A stretch of DNA of 64,000 nucleotides from JAXGPP01 sp040766885 (GTDB lineage Bacteria; Planctomycetota; Planctomycetia; Pirellulales; Thermoguttaceae): positions 248,001 through 312,000 of the forward strand of contig JAXGPP010000010.1 in assembly GCA_040766885.1 (NCBI GenBank), read 5' to 3'. The position numbers were made by a program, and so were the translations under genes. Each line of letters begins with the position of its first letter. Position 1 is the stretch's first letter. The notes beneath the pieces were generated by a model. It was not told where the DNA came from. It did no database searches and was given only the letters and a program-made list of their open reading frames with translations. Below, piece by piece: positions 40,326 to 49,479 of the stretch.

Positions 40326-42371
40326 ATGGGCGCAACCGTTGGCCCCCGCACTGTAAGCTACCCCAGGATCGTCTCGGCGCCGCTTCTGCAAGCGAAATGG
40401 CAGTGGACGGACCCGTGGCGAACGGTGCGGGAGTTTCGTTTCCTCTCCGCCTCGCGTGGCGCCGGCAGCGGCGAGCGGAGCGAATGCCGGTTTGCCGCTC
40501 CCTATGGACCGGTCTGCTTCCAATGGCAGACGGCTCCCGTCACGCGGCGGCCACTGGCCGGCCTTTGGGGCATGTGGGTGCGCCTGGTGTTCTGGTCCGA
40601 CGCCGGACCAAGTGTCCAATTCATCGGCCAGGTGGCGGCCGAGGGCGACATGCCCGAAGGCCTGGGAGTCGGCGAGCAGCTCTGGACGGCTTACGGCCCG
40701 GAGCGGATCCTCGAGCGCGTGTCGGTCTCCGAATCCTACTGGCTGATCACCGATGAAGCCGGCGTACCCGCCGAGCAGCTCCTCGGCTGGGTGCCGAAGG
40801 TCAACGACCTCGATGATCGCGGCGTGCTCGTCGGCAACCGCACGGCCAGTCCATCGAACGGGAGCTACCTCTACGAAGGCCAGACGCCGGGGGCGACGCC
40901 GAAGCTGTGGACCAATCGCCAATATGCCGAGTATCTGCTGAAGCGATTCGTTGCGCATGAGAACGGGCCGACCTGGCAGCTCGGCGGGCAAGTCGAAACC
41001 CTCGACTTCTCGACCCACATCGACACCGCGGGAAGCCGGACGGTGCACGAGTGGCTGCGGGAACTGATTCCGCCAGACCGCGGCCTCGATTTCTACGTCC
41101 GGCCCGCCGCGGCCGACGGCGAGGAAAACGAAGAGGGTTTCGAGGTCTGCGTGTTCTCGCTCACGGCCCGCGATTGGCGTTTCGGCGGCAAGACGCTGCC
41201 GCGAAACCCGCGTGTCCATCAGGTCCGGCTGGGCCGCTCGCTCGACCTGGCCGGCCGCATCGAATACGACGGCGACAAGCGCTTCGCCAAGGTCCGCGTC
41301 CGCGGCAAGCGCGCGGTGGTCTGCTGTTCGCTCGCCGGCAGCGAGTGCGATCTGGCGGCGATCAAAGGCACCCTCGACCGCGGCTGGTCGACAACGCTCG
41401 AAACGGAATACAAGACGGCCGCCGGCGTGGGCGACGGCCAGTCCAACGATCGCTTCCGGCAGGACGATCGCTTCGAAGCGGTCTTCCAGCGGTTCGTCGT
41501 CGGCAACGACTGGAAACCGATCACGGCCGGGTGCGTGCCGGCGTTCGACGAAGCGGGCCAGTTCGTCGCCGAGCCGGCCGAGCCGCCCGGCTACCAGAAG
41601 CGCGTGCTGAAGACGCTCGATCACTTGCCGCTGGTGCAGGGTACCGATTACTCCGCCGACCCGCCGACCAACAAGAACGACGCGACGGCCACGCCGCCGG
41701 AGTTCTTGAAGCCCGTGGCCTACGTGAGCGATCCGGAGGAGTCGGATCCTTCGGAAGCCGACATCTACTGGCGTGCGGACGAGCTGGGCATTTCGCTTTC
41801 CGTGCTGACGACCACGCTGGGTGTCCAGCTCGGTGCCAACCCCAACCACCGCCTGGCCGCCGGCAGTTTCGGCGGTGCAGCGGCGACGGCAATGATCCCC
41901 GAGTTCGACTGGAACCGCCTGGTGGTTACAGTCGCCTTCGAAAGCGATCAGCGGCCGACGGCCACGGTCGCGGTCGACGGCGCCCGCCCCGAGGACGGCG
42001 TGCTCGACATCGTGGACAACGATCTGGAATTCTGGCTCCTGGCACCGCACACGGTGATCGGCCTGAACAAGGACGGCACGCTGAAGACGTCGGGCGACAA
42101 GCCGCGCGTGCTGCGAAGCGACCACGAACGGCTGGCCGAAAAGATGATCGGCATCCTTGCCCGGCACTGGCGGAGCCGCGTCAAGGTGGCGCTCGAGCTC
42201 GAAAGCCTCGAGCCGTGGGGCGACCTGGTCGGGGCGATCCTCTCGGCGGTCGATGCCGGCGGCGTGCTGCACGACGTCGAATCGCCGATCACCCGCGTCG
42301 CCTGGCAGGCCAACGGCGACGGCGACCAGGTCACGGTGCAAACGACCATTAGCGCCGGCTTCGCCGGCTGA
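40326..42371 (+). CDS. Large tail hub/baseplate protein
   Basis: This 681-residue protein is the largest of the distal tail genes. It starts directly after its upstream neighbour's stop. Regions of beta sandwich (VTVAFESDQRPTATVAVDG) and the acidic-aromatic TDYSADPP and HTVIGLNKDGTL segments resemble hub or fibre-attachment proteins, but no specific family is visible. It is highly GC-rich, and the opposite strand carries a spurious 1002-codon open frame. Confidence 0.65.
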   Translation: MGATVGPRTVSYPRIVSAPLLQAKWQWTDPWRTVREFRFLSASRGAGSGERSECRFAAPYGPVCFQWQTAPVTRRPLAGLWGMWVRLVFWSDAGPSVQFIGQVAAEGDMPEGLGVGEQLWTAYGPERILERVSVSESYWLITDEAGVPAEQLLGWVPKVNDLDDRGVLVGNRTASPSNGSYLYEGQTPGATPKLWTNRQYAEYLLKRFVAHENGPTWQLGGQVETLDFSTHIDTAGSRTVHEWLRELIPPDRGLDFYVRPAAADGEENEEGFEVCVFSLTARDWRFGGKTLPRNPRVHQVRLGRSLDLAGRIEYDGDKRFAKVRVRGKRAVVCCSLAGSECDLAAIKGTLDRGWSTTLETEYKTAAGVGDGQSNDRFRQDDRFEAVFQRFVVGNDWKPITAGCVPAFDEAGQFVAEPAEPPGYQKRVLKTLDHLPLVQGTDYSADPPTNKNDATATPPEFLKPVAYVSDPEESDPSEADIYWRADELGISLSVLTTTLGVQLGANPNHRLAAGSFGGAAATAMIPEFDWNRLVVTVAFESDQRPTATVAVDGARPEDGVLDIVDNDLEFWLLAPHTVIGLNKDGTLKTSGDKPRVLRSDHERLAEKMIGILARHWRSRVKVALELESLEPWGDLVGAILSAVDAGGVLHDVESPITRVAWQANGDGDQVTVQTTISAGFAG

Positions 42372-42382
42372 AAGGCGCTGAC

Positions 42383-42691
42383 ATGGACTCGCGGAGCACC
42401 AAGCTGGTCCGCCCGGGAAAACCGACGCCCCTGGTCCGATACGTGCCGATCGAAACAGCGGTCGACCATCCCGGCTACGGCATGGAGTTCGACGTTTTCG
42501 CCGGCGAGTGGTCCTCGGCCGCCGCGAACGGCCGCGGCGGGCCCGTGATCACCGATCGGACGACCCGCCACAAGGCGATCGATTTTCGCCGCGGGGCAGG
42601 GGCCCCCAAAGCGGGCGCCCAGGGCTGGGCGGAACCGTATCCATCGGACAAGTACGGCACGATCCTCTTGATCTGGGACCTCGACTGCTGA
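42383..42691 (+). CDS. Small distal tail protein
   Basis: This 102-residue basic protein (RSTKLVRPGKPTPLVRYVPI opening) starts after GAAAGGCGC. Its stop overlaps the next ATG (TGATG at 42689-42693). No family is recognised. It lies between the hub gene and a Cys-rich protein and is probably structural. Confidence 0.55.
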   Translation: MDSRSTKLVRPGKPTPLVRYVPIETAVDHPGYGMEFDVFAGEWSSAAANGRGGPVITDRTTRHKAIDFRRGAGAPKAGAQGWAEPYPSDKYGTILLIWDLDC

Positions 42692-43980
42692 TGACGCGCC
42701 GACGCTGCTGCCAGCCGTGCCGCGTGCACGAGGATTACTTCGACTGCCGCGATCTGCTCGGCGGCTTCTATGAGGTGGTCCGCGGGCAGTGGTCGCTTGC
42801 GCCCAGTTCGCCCAGCTCGGGCACGAGCCTCTGGCGGTGGACCGGCCGCGGCTGGACGCGCGTCTCTCACACCTGCGATTGGCAGTGCCAGAAACATCAG
42901 AGTCCGCGACGCCGTGGCACCCAGGTCGGCGAAGAGGTGGTGACTCCCTGTCCGACGCCCAACGTGCTCCAAACCGAGGCCACCGACGCCTTGCTGCTGC
43001 TCGATACCCGCGTGGAGCCGGGGTTCATAGTGGGTTTCACCGCCCCGAGCCAGCCGGGCAAATGGCGGATCCATTTCGGCGCCGACGATTCCGGCGCGGG
43101 GGGCTACTACGTCGAGTGGCACGTGCCGCTGGCGGGCAACGGCCGGGCGGCGCTCTACGATGCAACCGGCGGTGAGCTCGTGGGCGGGAACTACTTCGTC
43201 GATCCGCCGCCGAGCTACCAGGTCCTGGGAATCCGCCTCTTCGCCGACAGCGAGGGCAAGCTGCGCGTCGTGTTTCGCGACCGTTTCGGCTACCAGATGG
43301 GCGTCCAGCACGGCGATCTGGTGTTGGCCGGCGACCGCGTCGCCCTGGGCGGCGCGACGGTCGGCGGCGTGCCGCTGCGGTTCGAGTCCGTCTGGATCGA
43401 TCGCCACTGGGGCGACTGGCGGGCAAAGTGCGGGGCGATCGAGCTCTGCGGGCCGGGCTGGCACCACTTCCAGGAGGATGAATTGCCCGCGTCGCTCACG
43501 ATCGACGTCGGCCAGCTCTATTTCGAGCAGGTCACGCCGAACCTCCGCTGCGACTGCGCCGGCGTCAGCGGCCTCTTCGAACTCGGCAGTATCTACGCCG
43601 ACTCCGCCTGGGTAGTGCACTGGGAATACGAGTTTCCCTACCCGCCGGGCTACGGCGGCGAGTGCGTCTGGAACGAAGGAGATTGGTCGGAGGCCCGCTA
43701 CGGAGTGACCCGGAAGTTCTTCGCCGCCCTCGGGTGCGGTGCGCCCGGGGCCCGCTACACGCTCTCGATCGGCTACGAGTACTACGAGACTTGGCCCGGG
43801 CTGGGAGAAATTGAGTCGTCCGGCAACCGCATCTTCTGGCAACGGGAATGGGACCACCGGCCGACTCACGCCGACTTGGCCGGCCCGGTGCCGATCTTTG
43901 AGCCGCTCCTGAGCCGCTACGGCCAGCCGCTGAGCTGGTACACCTGCGTCCCCACCACGCCATGCCTCGTCAGCCTGTAG
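42691..43980 (+). CDS. Cys-rich distal tail protein
   Basis: This 429-residue protein begins MTRRRCCQPCRVHEDYFDCRD, with further Cys in CDWQCQKH, LRCDCAGV and GCGAPG (about a dozen in total). It has lectin-like strands and aromatic patches (WRIHFGADDSGAGGYYVEW). The Cys content may reflect disulfides or metal sites in an extracellular fibre. The following small gene is also Cys-rich. Function beyond tail location is unknown. Confidence 0.65.
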   Translation: MTRRRCCQPCRVHEDYFDCRDLLGGFYEVVRGQWSLAPSSPSSGTSLWRWTGRGWTRVSHTCDWQCQKHQSPRRRGTQVGEEVVTPCPTPNVLQTEATDALLLLDTRVEPGFIVGFTAPSQPGKWRIHFGADDSGAGGYYVEWHVPLAGNGRAALYDATGGELVGGNYFVDPPPSYQVLGIRLFADSEGKLRVVFRDRFGYQMGVQHGDLVLAGDRVALGGATVGGVPLRFESVWIDRHWGDWRAKCGAIELCGPGWHHFQEDELPASLTIDVGQLYFEQVTPNLRCDCAGVSGLFELGSIYADSAWVVHWEYEFPYPPGYGGECVWNEGDWSEARYGVTRKFFAALGCGAPGARYTLSIGYEYYETWPGLGEIESSGNRIFWQREWDHRPTHADLAGPVPIFEPLLSRYGQPLSWYTCVPTTPCLVSL

Positions 43981-44417
43981 ACTGCGATTTCCGGCCCGTG
44001 GACGGCCGGTGGCAATGCCGCCGCTGCGGCATCGTTCGTGAGTGTCCGGTCCGCCGCAACTGCGGCGTCGTGCTTGCGGAATCACCCGCGGTGGAGATCG
44101 CCGAGCCGCCCCGGGCGGTTGGCGCGGCTCTCTGGCAGGCGATCGAGGCCCGCTGGATCCAGTGCGCCGAGATGCGGAGCTGGGAGGAAATAGAGGCTCT
44201 GCTCGACGCCTGCGGTCCCTGCCCGCACTTCACCGGCTGTGGCTGTTCGGCGATCGGCGGCTGCGAAGCCCGCGACAAGCACGTGACGCTGCTCCTCTAC
44301 CGCCACCGCCGCTGCAACCGCTGGCCATCCGAATGGGAAGACACGGAGGCCGGTGTCGAACGGGGCAGAGATCGACCGGGTCCAGAGATCGACCGGGACC
44401 GATCGACGCGGCTGTGA
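43962..44417 (+). CDS. Cys-rich small protein ending the phage operon
   Basis: This 151-residue protein overlaps the previous gene by 19 bases. It contains CRRCGIVRECPVRRNC (19-34) and CGPCPHFTGCGCSAIGGC (about 84-101), two knuckle-like groups. The tail is charged and repetitive. It is the last + strand gene before the tRNA-like element. It could be a metal-binding structural or regulatory protein. Confidence 0.6.
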   Translation: MPRQPVDCDFRPVDGRWQCRRCGIVRECPVRRNCGVVLAESPAVEIAEPPRAVGAALWQAIEARWIQCAEMRSWEEIEALLDACGPCPHFTGCGCSAIGGCEARDKHVTLLLYRHRRCNRWPSEWEDTEAGVERGRDRPGPEIDRDRSTRL

Positions 44418-44471
44418 ACCACGGCCCCCGCGAAGGATCGAGGTTACCGGTTGGCCGCGAAGGAAGCAAGT

Positions 44472-44485
44472 ATTCCGCGCGGAAT
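44472..44485. repeat. Perfect 14-bp palindrome near the prophage boundary
   Basis: ATTCCGCGCGGAAT is self-complementary. It lies between the last phage gene and the tRNA-like element and could be a regulatory or recombinase-arm site. Confidence 0.4.
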
Positions 44486-44534
44486 GGCATTGAGTCGGGC
44501 CACGAACCGCCGGCGTGGGTGACATGCAATGCAG

Positions 44535-44564
44535 TTGACTGAATTAAGTGTACGCTAGTATATA
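44535..44564 (+). promoter_or_regulatory. Sigma70-like promoter before the tRNA-like gene
   Basis: TTGACT (44535-44540), 18 bases, TATATA (44559-44564), with transcription expected to start near 44570, exactly at the 5' end of the tRNA-like sequence. This suggests the RNA is or was transcribed. Confidence 0.55.
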
Positions 44565-44568
44565 ACCC

Positions 44569-44684
44569 CGGGGTGTAGCAAAATGGCAGAGCATCGGGAC
44601 TGGGGCCGCTGGAATAATCGGCGCAACCAGCCCAGATTGGACTGTCGATCCAGTGGTTGCGGGTTCGAGTCCCGTCACCCTCGC
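44569..44684 (+). tRNA. Chimeric or degenerate tRNA-like gene, probable attachment site
   Basis: The 3' half is good tRNA: an anticodon-arm-like stem TTGGA/TCCAG around loop CTGTCGA (anticodon GTC if real), TGGTT variable region, T arm GCGGG-TTCGAGT-CCCGT, then CACCCTC. GGGGTG (44570-44575) pairs with CACCCT to form the acceptor stem, and TAGC...AATGGCAGAGCATCG resembles a tRNA-Gly D arm. The D stem is broken (GCAA instead of GCTC), and 43 extra bases holding a CTGG/GCTGG hairpin lie between D and anticodon arms. I read it as a phage-host junction (attR) or pseudogene rather than a working tRNA. Confidence 0.5.
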
Positions 44685-45024
44685 CTACGCCGGAAGTCGT
44701 AAAGGCTGACCGGCGTTTACTTTTTCTTGACCGTCGGGAAGGCTGTGCCGGCGACCGCAAGCGGCCGAGGAACGGGCGACACCATTCAAAGGAGGGATGG
44801 CGCTGCCCCATCTGTGGCAATGTGTGCGGCATTCCTGAACCGTTGCTGCCGAGGGTGTGCAGCACGTCTGCGGGCTGGCAGGCCGTTTGGACCGGGCCGG
44901 GTTGACCAAGTCGGTCGCGATTCTATTAATTACTCGAACCGCGCAGCGGTTCCCTGCCCGATCCGACAGCCTCCGGCCAGCGCCTGGCCGGGGCAAGAAC
45001 CCACCAGCCCGCAAGGCGCCCTCG
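44685..45024. other. Non-coding interval at the prophage-host boundary
   Basis: 340 bases between the tRNA-like element and the first host gene. Several short frames run through it, but none has a ribosome site or protein-like features. No promoter is obvious. It probably contains the upstream region of the DUF1592-type gene. Confidence 0.5.
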
Positions 45025-47328
45025 ATGTCCCGCGAGCTTTTCGGGCCGCTTCGAGCCCTCATCCTCGTGCTGGCGGCAGCATGGTCCATGGCCGCTTCGC
45101 TGTGTACTGCGGTGGGAGCCGATCCGTCGGTCTCCGAGTCGGTCGCCAGCGGCGAAGCGATCTACCAATCGCAGTGCGCGCGCTGCCACGGCGCCAATGG
45201 GGAAGGCGTGGCGGATGAATACCCGACTCCGCTTCAGGGTGAGCATTCGCTTGAGGAGTTGCGTCAGATCATTCACGACTCGATGCCGGCCGATGATCCC
45301 GAGGCGTGTACTGGCGACGACGCGCGCCGCGTGGCCGAATTCATCCACCAGACGTTCTACGCTCGCGGGGAGAAAGCCGACGCGCCCGCGGCAAGGATCG
45401 AGTTGGTCAGGCTCACCGTCAGGCAATACCTCAACGCCGCGACGGATCTCGTGGCAAGCTTCGGCGGCGAGGCGACGATTTCCGACCAGCGCGGCCTCGA
45501 AGGGAAGTACTTCAACGCCCGCGGCTTCAACCGTGACAGGCGGGTCCTCGAACGCATCGATCCGCAAGTTGCCTTCCATTTTGGCGAAGGAAGCCCCGAC
45601 GCGGCGATCGGGCCGGAAGAGTTCTCGATGCAGTGGCGCGGAGGTGTGATCGCCGAGGAGACAGGCGACTACGAGTTCTGCGTCAAGACCGACAACGCCG
45701 CACGCCTGTGGGTGAATGGCGACGACAAGCTGCTCATCGATGCCTGGGTTCGCTCCGGCGACGCCACAGAGCATCGCGGCACGATCCGGCTTCTCGGCGG
45801 CCGCGTCTATCCGATTCGGCTGGAGTACTTCAAATCCAAGGAGCCCACCGCCTCGATTGAACTGTGCTGGCGACCGCCGCACCGCGCCGAAGAGGTCATT
45901 CCTCAGCGGAACCTAACGCCAGGCTGGTATCCGCCGTTGCTGGTGGTAGAGACCAGTTTTCCGCCCGACGACAGCAGCGCCGGCTACGAGCGCGGTACGG
46001 CGGTTTCGGCGGAATGGGAACAGGCGACGACCCACGCCGCCCTGGAAATCGCCGACAAGGTCGTGGAGAATCTCGAGCGGTTGGCCCAGTGCAAGGCCGA
46101 CGACGCCGATCGGCCGCAGAAGCTCAAGGCGTTCTGTCACCGATTCGCCGAACGAGCCTTCCGCCGACCGCTCACCGACGAACAGAAGCGGTTCTTCGTC
46201 GACAGCCGCTTCGAAAGCCAGCAGGAACTCGACGTGGCGGTGAAGACGGTCGTGCTCCTGACCCTCACATCGCCGCGGTTCCTCTACCTGGGGATCGGTG
46301 GCAGCGAACCCGACGGCTACGAAGTCGCGACGCGGCTTTCGTTCGGCTTGTGGGATTCCCTGCCGGACGACGCGCTGTTGCGGGCTGCCGCGGAAGGAAA
46401 GCTGCGGACGGCCGACGAGGTTTCAGCGCAAGCCGAACGCATGCTGTCCACCGGGAGAGCCAAGGCCAAGCTGCGGGCGTTCCTTCACCAGTGGCTCAAG
46501 GTTCGGCCGGCCGACGAGATCACCAAAGACCGCGAACTCTACCCCGGTTTCGACGAAACCGTAGCATCCGACTTGAGGACGTCGCTCGACCTATTGCTCG
46601 ACAGCATCGTGTGGAGCGACCCTTCCGATTTCCGCCAGCTCTTGCTGGCTGACTACGGGTTCTTCAACGAGCGCCTGGCGAAGTTCTACCAGTTGAGCGC
46701 GCCCCAAGGCGACGGCTTTCATCGAGTGGCATTGGATCGGGCGCGGCAGGCGGGGATCATGACGCATCCCTACCTGATGGCGGACCACGCCTACTACAAG
46801 TCGACCTCACCGATCCATCGGGGCGTGTTCATCGTTCGCAGCGTGCTCGGTCGCCCGCTGCGCCCGCCTCCGGTGGCCGTGGCTCCTTTGGATGAAGGGT
46901 TCGATCCGAACATGACGACGCGTGAACGGGTGGCATTTCAGACCCGGCCGGCCGCGTGCCAGACGTGCCACGACCTGATCAACCCGTTCGGCTTCAGCCT
47001 CGAGCACTTCGACGCCGTGGGGCGGATTCGAACCGAGGAAAAGTCGCAGCCGATCGACGCTTCGGGTGCTTACACCACGGGGTCGGGCGAGCTGATGCGG
47101 TTCAACGGCGGCCGCGAACTGGCCGAGATCCTCGCGCTGAGCGGCGAGGTCCACGCGAGCTTCGTGGCTCAACTGTTTCATTACACGGTCAAGCAGCCGA
47201 TCCACGCCTACGGTCCGAGCGCGTGGCAGGATCTCACCGCGGCGTTTGCCGCGAACGATTACAGCGTCCGGCGACTGCTCGTCGAAATCATGCGCACTTC
47301 GGCGCTGGCAACGAGCCAGCGCCTTTGA
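45025..47328 (+). CDS. Secreted cytochrome c/PA14/DUF1595-DUF1592-DUF1588-DUF1585 protein
   Basis: This 767-residue planctomycete hallmark protein has a signal peptide to about 31, a cytochrome c haem site CARCH (C51, C54, H55), PA14 (GLEGKYF onwards, about 155-295), then DUF1595 (FRRPLTDEQKRFF), DUF1592 (YEVATRLSFGLWDS), DUF1588 with a second CxxCH (CQTCH), and DUF1585 at the end. It is periplasmic. Such proteins are encoded beside DUF1552 proteins, as here. Redox or polysaccharide-linked functions have been proposed for the family; none is established from this sequence. ATG 45025 chosen for the signal peptide. Confidence 0.88.
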   Translation: MSRELFGPLRALILVLAAAWSMAASLCTAVGADPSVSESVASGEAIYQSQCARCHGANGEGVADEYPTPLQGEHSLEELRQIIHDSMPADDPEACTGDDARRVAEFIHQTFYARGEKADAPAARIELVRLTVRQYLNAATDLVASFGGEATISDQRGLEGKYFNARGFNRDRRVLERIDPQVAFHFGEGSPDAAIGPEEFSMQWRGGVIAEETGDYEFCVKTDNAARLWVNGDDKLLIDAWVRSGDATEHRGTIRLLGGRVYPIRLEYFKSKEPTASIELCWRPPHRAEEVIPQRNLTPGWYPPLLVVETSFPPDDSSAGYERGTAVSAEWEQATTHAALEIADKVVENLERLAQCKADDADRPQKLKAFCHRFAERAFRRPLTDEQKRFFVDSRFESQQELDVAVKTVVLLTLTSPRFLYLGIGGSEPDGYEVATRLSFGLWDSLPDDALLRAAAEGKLRTADEVSAQAERMLSTGRAKAKLRAFLHQWLKVRPADEITKDRELYPGFDETVASDLRTSLDLLLDSIVWSDPSDFRQLLLADYGFFNERLAKFYQLSAPQGDGFHRVALDRARQAGIMTHPYLMADHAYYKSTSPIHRGVFIVRSVLGRPLRPPPVAVAPLDEGFDPNMTTRERVAFQTRPAACQTCHDLINPFGFSLEHFDAVGRIRTEEKSQPIDASGAYTTGSGELMRFNGGRELAEILALSGEVHASFVAQLFHYTVKQPIHAYGPSAWQDLTAAFAANDYSVRRLLVEIMRTSALATSQRL

Positions 47329-47391
47329 GAACACCACAGGACTTCAAGAGTTCCGCCTCGCAGGCCTCCACACGTGAACGAGGAAGTTGAT

Positions 47392-48708
47392 ATGATCCGC
47401 AGGCAAACGCGTCGGCAGTTCATCCGCGATCTGGGCTTGAGCGCGGCAGCGACGCCGTTTCTTCTCAATCTCCCCAGCCTGGCCGCGGCGGCAGAAGGGA
47501 GCCGGCGTCAACGTGTCGTGATCATGTTCAGCCCCAACGGCGTGGTGCCCGACCGGTTCTGGCCCGAACAAGTCGGCGAAGAGTTTACTCTACCCCCAAT
47601 CCTCGCGCCGCTGGAACCGTTCCAGGATCGCCTGCTCACCATCCGGGGTGTGAGCGATCTCGTACGCGGCGACGGCGACAACCACATGCGCGGCATGAGT
47701 TGCCTGCTCACCGCCATCGAGTTGTACCCGGGGAACATCCAGGGCGGCTCGCACACGCCTGCCGGCTGGGCGAGCGGCATCTCGATCGACCAGGAGATCA
47801 AGAACTTTCTTCAGGGCAATCCGGAGACGAAAACCCGTTTCGGCTCGCTCGAATTCGGCGTGGCTGTGCCGGACCGTGCCGATCCCTGGACACGGATGGT
47901 CTACGCCGGCCCCAACAAGCCGGTGTCGCCGATCGACGATCCCTACCAGATGTTCGGCAAGCTTTACGGGCGGCTTGCGGATCGGCAGACGCTCACCAGC
48001 GTGCTCGATGCCGTTCAGGAGGATCTGGCCAAGGTGCGCGCCGCCGTCGGCGAGGAAGACCGCCGTTTGCTGGACGAGCACGAGACGCTGGTCCGGGAGA
48101 TGGAACGCGAGCTTCAGACGACCGACCAGACCGGACTCGACCACGCCGTGCCGAAGTTGGAGCCCGGCGTGAAAATGGCGAACGACAGCATCCCGGCGGT
48201 CAGTCGCATGCAGATCGATCTGTTGGTAAACAGCTTCGTGGCCGACTTCACCCGGGTTGCAACGCTGCAGTACACCAACTCGGTCGGCGGGGCTCGCATG
48301 CGCTGGGTTGGGGTCGAAGAGGGGCATCACGAACTCTCGCACCATCCCGACAGCGACACCGCATCGCAGGACAAGCTGACAAAGATCAACACCTGGTTCT
48401 GCGGCGAACTGGCTTATCTCGTCCAGCGGTTGGCCGGAACGCCGGAACCGGGCGGCGAGGGGAGCCTCCTCGACAATACGGTGGTCGTGTGGACGAACGA
48501 GTTGGGCAAGGGCAACTCGCACACGCTCGACAACGTGCCGCTGGTGCTGGTGGGCAACGGCCTCGGGTTTCGCATGGGGCGGTCGCTCAAGTTTGACCGC
48601 GTCGCACACAACCGGCTTTGGCTGGCTTTCGCCCACGCCTTCGGCCATCACATCGATTCCTTCGGCAAACCCGACTTCTGTGGTGCAGGCCCGCTCGATC
48701 TCGCCTGA
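47392..48708 (+). CDS. DUF1552 exported protein (Tat-type signal)
   Basis: This 438-residue protein starts at ATG 47392 after AGGAAG; an upstream in-frame GTG (47374) lacks a ribosome site. The N-terminus RRQTRRQFIRDLGLSAAATP is a twin-arginine-like signal, and the mature part (MFSPNGVVPDRFWPEQ, DNHMRGMSCLLT, VVVWTNELGKGNSHT) is the DUF1552 pattern. It follows the DUF1592-type gene by 63 bases as in many planctomycetes, suggesting a secreted two-protein unit. The biochemical role is unknown. Confidence 0.88.
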   Translation: MIRRQTRRQFIRDLGLSAAATPFLLNLPSLAAAAEGSRRQRVVIMFSPNGVVPDRFWPEQVGEEFTLPPILAPLEPFQDRLLTIRGVSDLVRGDGDNHMRGMSCLLTAIELYPGNIQGGSHTPAGWASGISIDQEIKNFLQGNPETKTRFGSLEFGVAVPDRADPWTRMVYAGPNKPVSPIDDPYQMFGKLYGRLADRQTLTSVLDAVQEDLAKVRAAVGEEDRRLLDEHETLVREMERELQTTDQTGLDHAVPKLEPGVKMANDSIPAVSRMQIDLLVNSFVADFTRVATLQYTNSVGGARMRWVGVEEGHHELSHHPDSDTASQDKLTKINTWFCGELAYLVQRLAGTPEPGGEGSLLDNTVVVWTNELGKGNSHTLDNVPLVLVGNGLGFRMGRSLKFDRVAHNRLWLAFAHAFGHHIDSFGKPDFCGAGPLDLA

Positions 48709-48836
48709 TGACCCGGCAGAATTGCGACGCCAAGGACAATCATCCTGGCGGGAGTAGACCTCACGACCAGGGGCCTTCCGGGTGCTCGGGCCAATGTCGA
48801 CGCCGGGCGACCCGGCCGGGGGCCGGGAACGCGTAA

Positions 48837-49148
48837 TCATGGGTCGCTTGCCACCGGCTTCTTCCGGGCCCACAACCTGCGCACGAGCCACCACACGGCG
48901 ATCAGCAGCAACGATCCCAGGAAGGCGGCGATCAGATCCTCGAATGTGACTTTCAGGTCGCCCAGCCCGAGATCGATGTTGAAGACGTTGAAGATGATTC
49001 CGCCGATCAAGGCCCCCACCATGCCCACGCCGAGGTTGGTCACACGGCCGAGGCCCTCCTTCCTGAGCGTCATCACACGTGCAGCGAGAGTTCCTGACAG
49101 ACCGCCGATGATCAGCCAGACGACGAATTGTCCGAGAGTCAGATCCAT
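48837..49148 (-). CDS. GlsB/YeaQ/YmgE (transglycosylase-associated) family membrane protein
   Basis: This 103-residue protein has three or four membrane helices. It opens DLTLGQFVVWLIIGGLSGTLAARV, then GVGMVGALIGGII and a C-terminal helix LLLIAVWWLVRRLW, which is the GlsB/YeaQ pattern. It is often stress-induced. Start ATG 49148 has GGAG upstream; a TTG at 49163 is possible but less likely. Transcribed toward the end of the DUF1552 gene. Confidence 0.8.
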   Translation of the reverse strand: MDLTLGQFVVWLIIGGLSGTLAARVMTLRKEGLGRVTNLGVGMVGALIGGIIFNVFNIDLGLGDLKVTFEDLIAAFLGSLLLIAVWWLVRRLWARKKPVASDP

Positions 49149-49408
49149 GTGCGGAGTCTCCAAGGTTGCCTTAACTTGCGATCGATAAGTCGCAAAGCTC
49201 GCACAGACCGAACCGATCTGTCAATACATCCTTTGCCGAGTGTCGGCTGATGGATCCGCCTGGCATGCCAGCAGAACCCCACCCGTCAATTTAGTGGACA
49301 CGCGTTTCGCATCTTCTCTTGTGCGAACCGCATCCTCTGGGCCGGCGGAAGGCCGGTTTCCCGGCACCGGACCACCCCCGGCGCGCCGGCAATGACCGCC
49401 GCCGGAGT
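49149..49408. other. Divergent intergenic region
   Basis: Between the minus-strand GlsB-like gene and the + strand TraB-like gene. No gene or strong hairpin is seen. It presumably holds both promoters; the only convincing one is the + strand promoter at 49409-49437. Confidence 0.45.
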
Positions 49409-49437
49409 TTGTCCGAAGCCTGAGCGGGGCATATACT
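49409..49437 (+). promoter_or_regulatory. Sigma70-type promoter of the TraB/GumN-like gene
   Basis: TTGTCC (49409-49414), 17 bases, TATACT (49432-49437), 42 bases before the ATG at 49480. Spacing is ideal. Confidence 0.6.
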
Positions 49438-49479
49438 GTCAATATTCCGCCTGTTCCGCTATCCACAGGATGCTCTTTG

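Noticed and set aside
39333..42341. 1002-codon open frame on the minus strand
   Set aside because: It lies exactly opposite two coupled tail genes; composition is the Arg/His/Pro-rich mirror of GC-rich codon bias, and there is no ribosome site or domain.
44657..45218. Short + strand frames around the tRNA-like element and first host gene
   Set aside because: They lack ribosome sites and overlap the tRNA-like sequence or the DUF1592-type gene in another frame.
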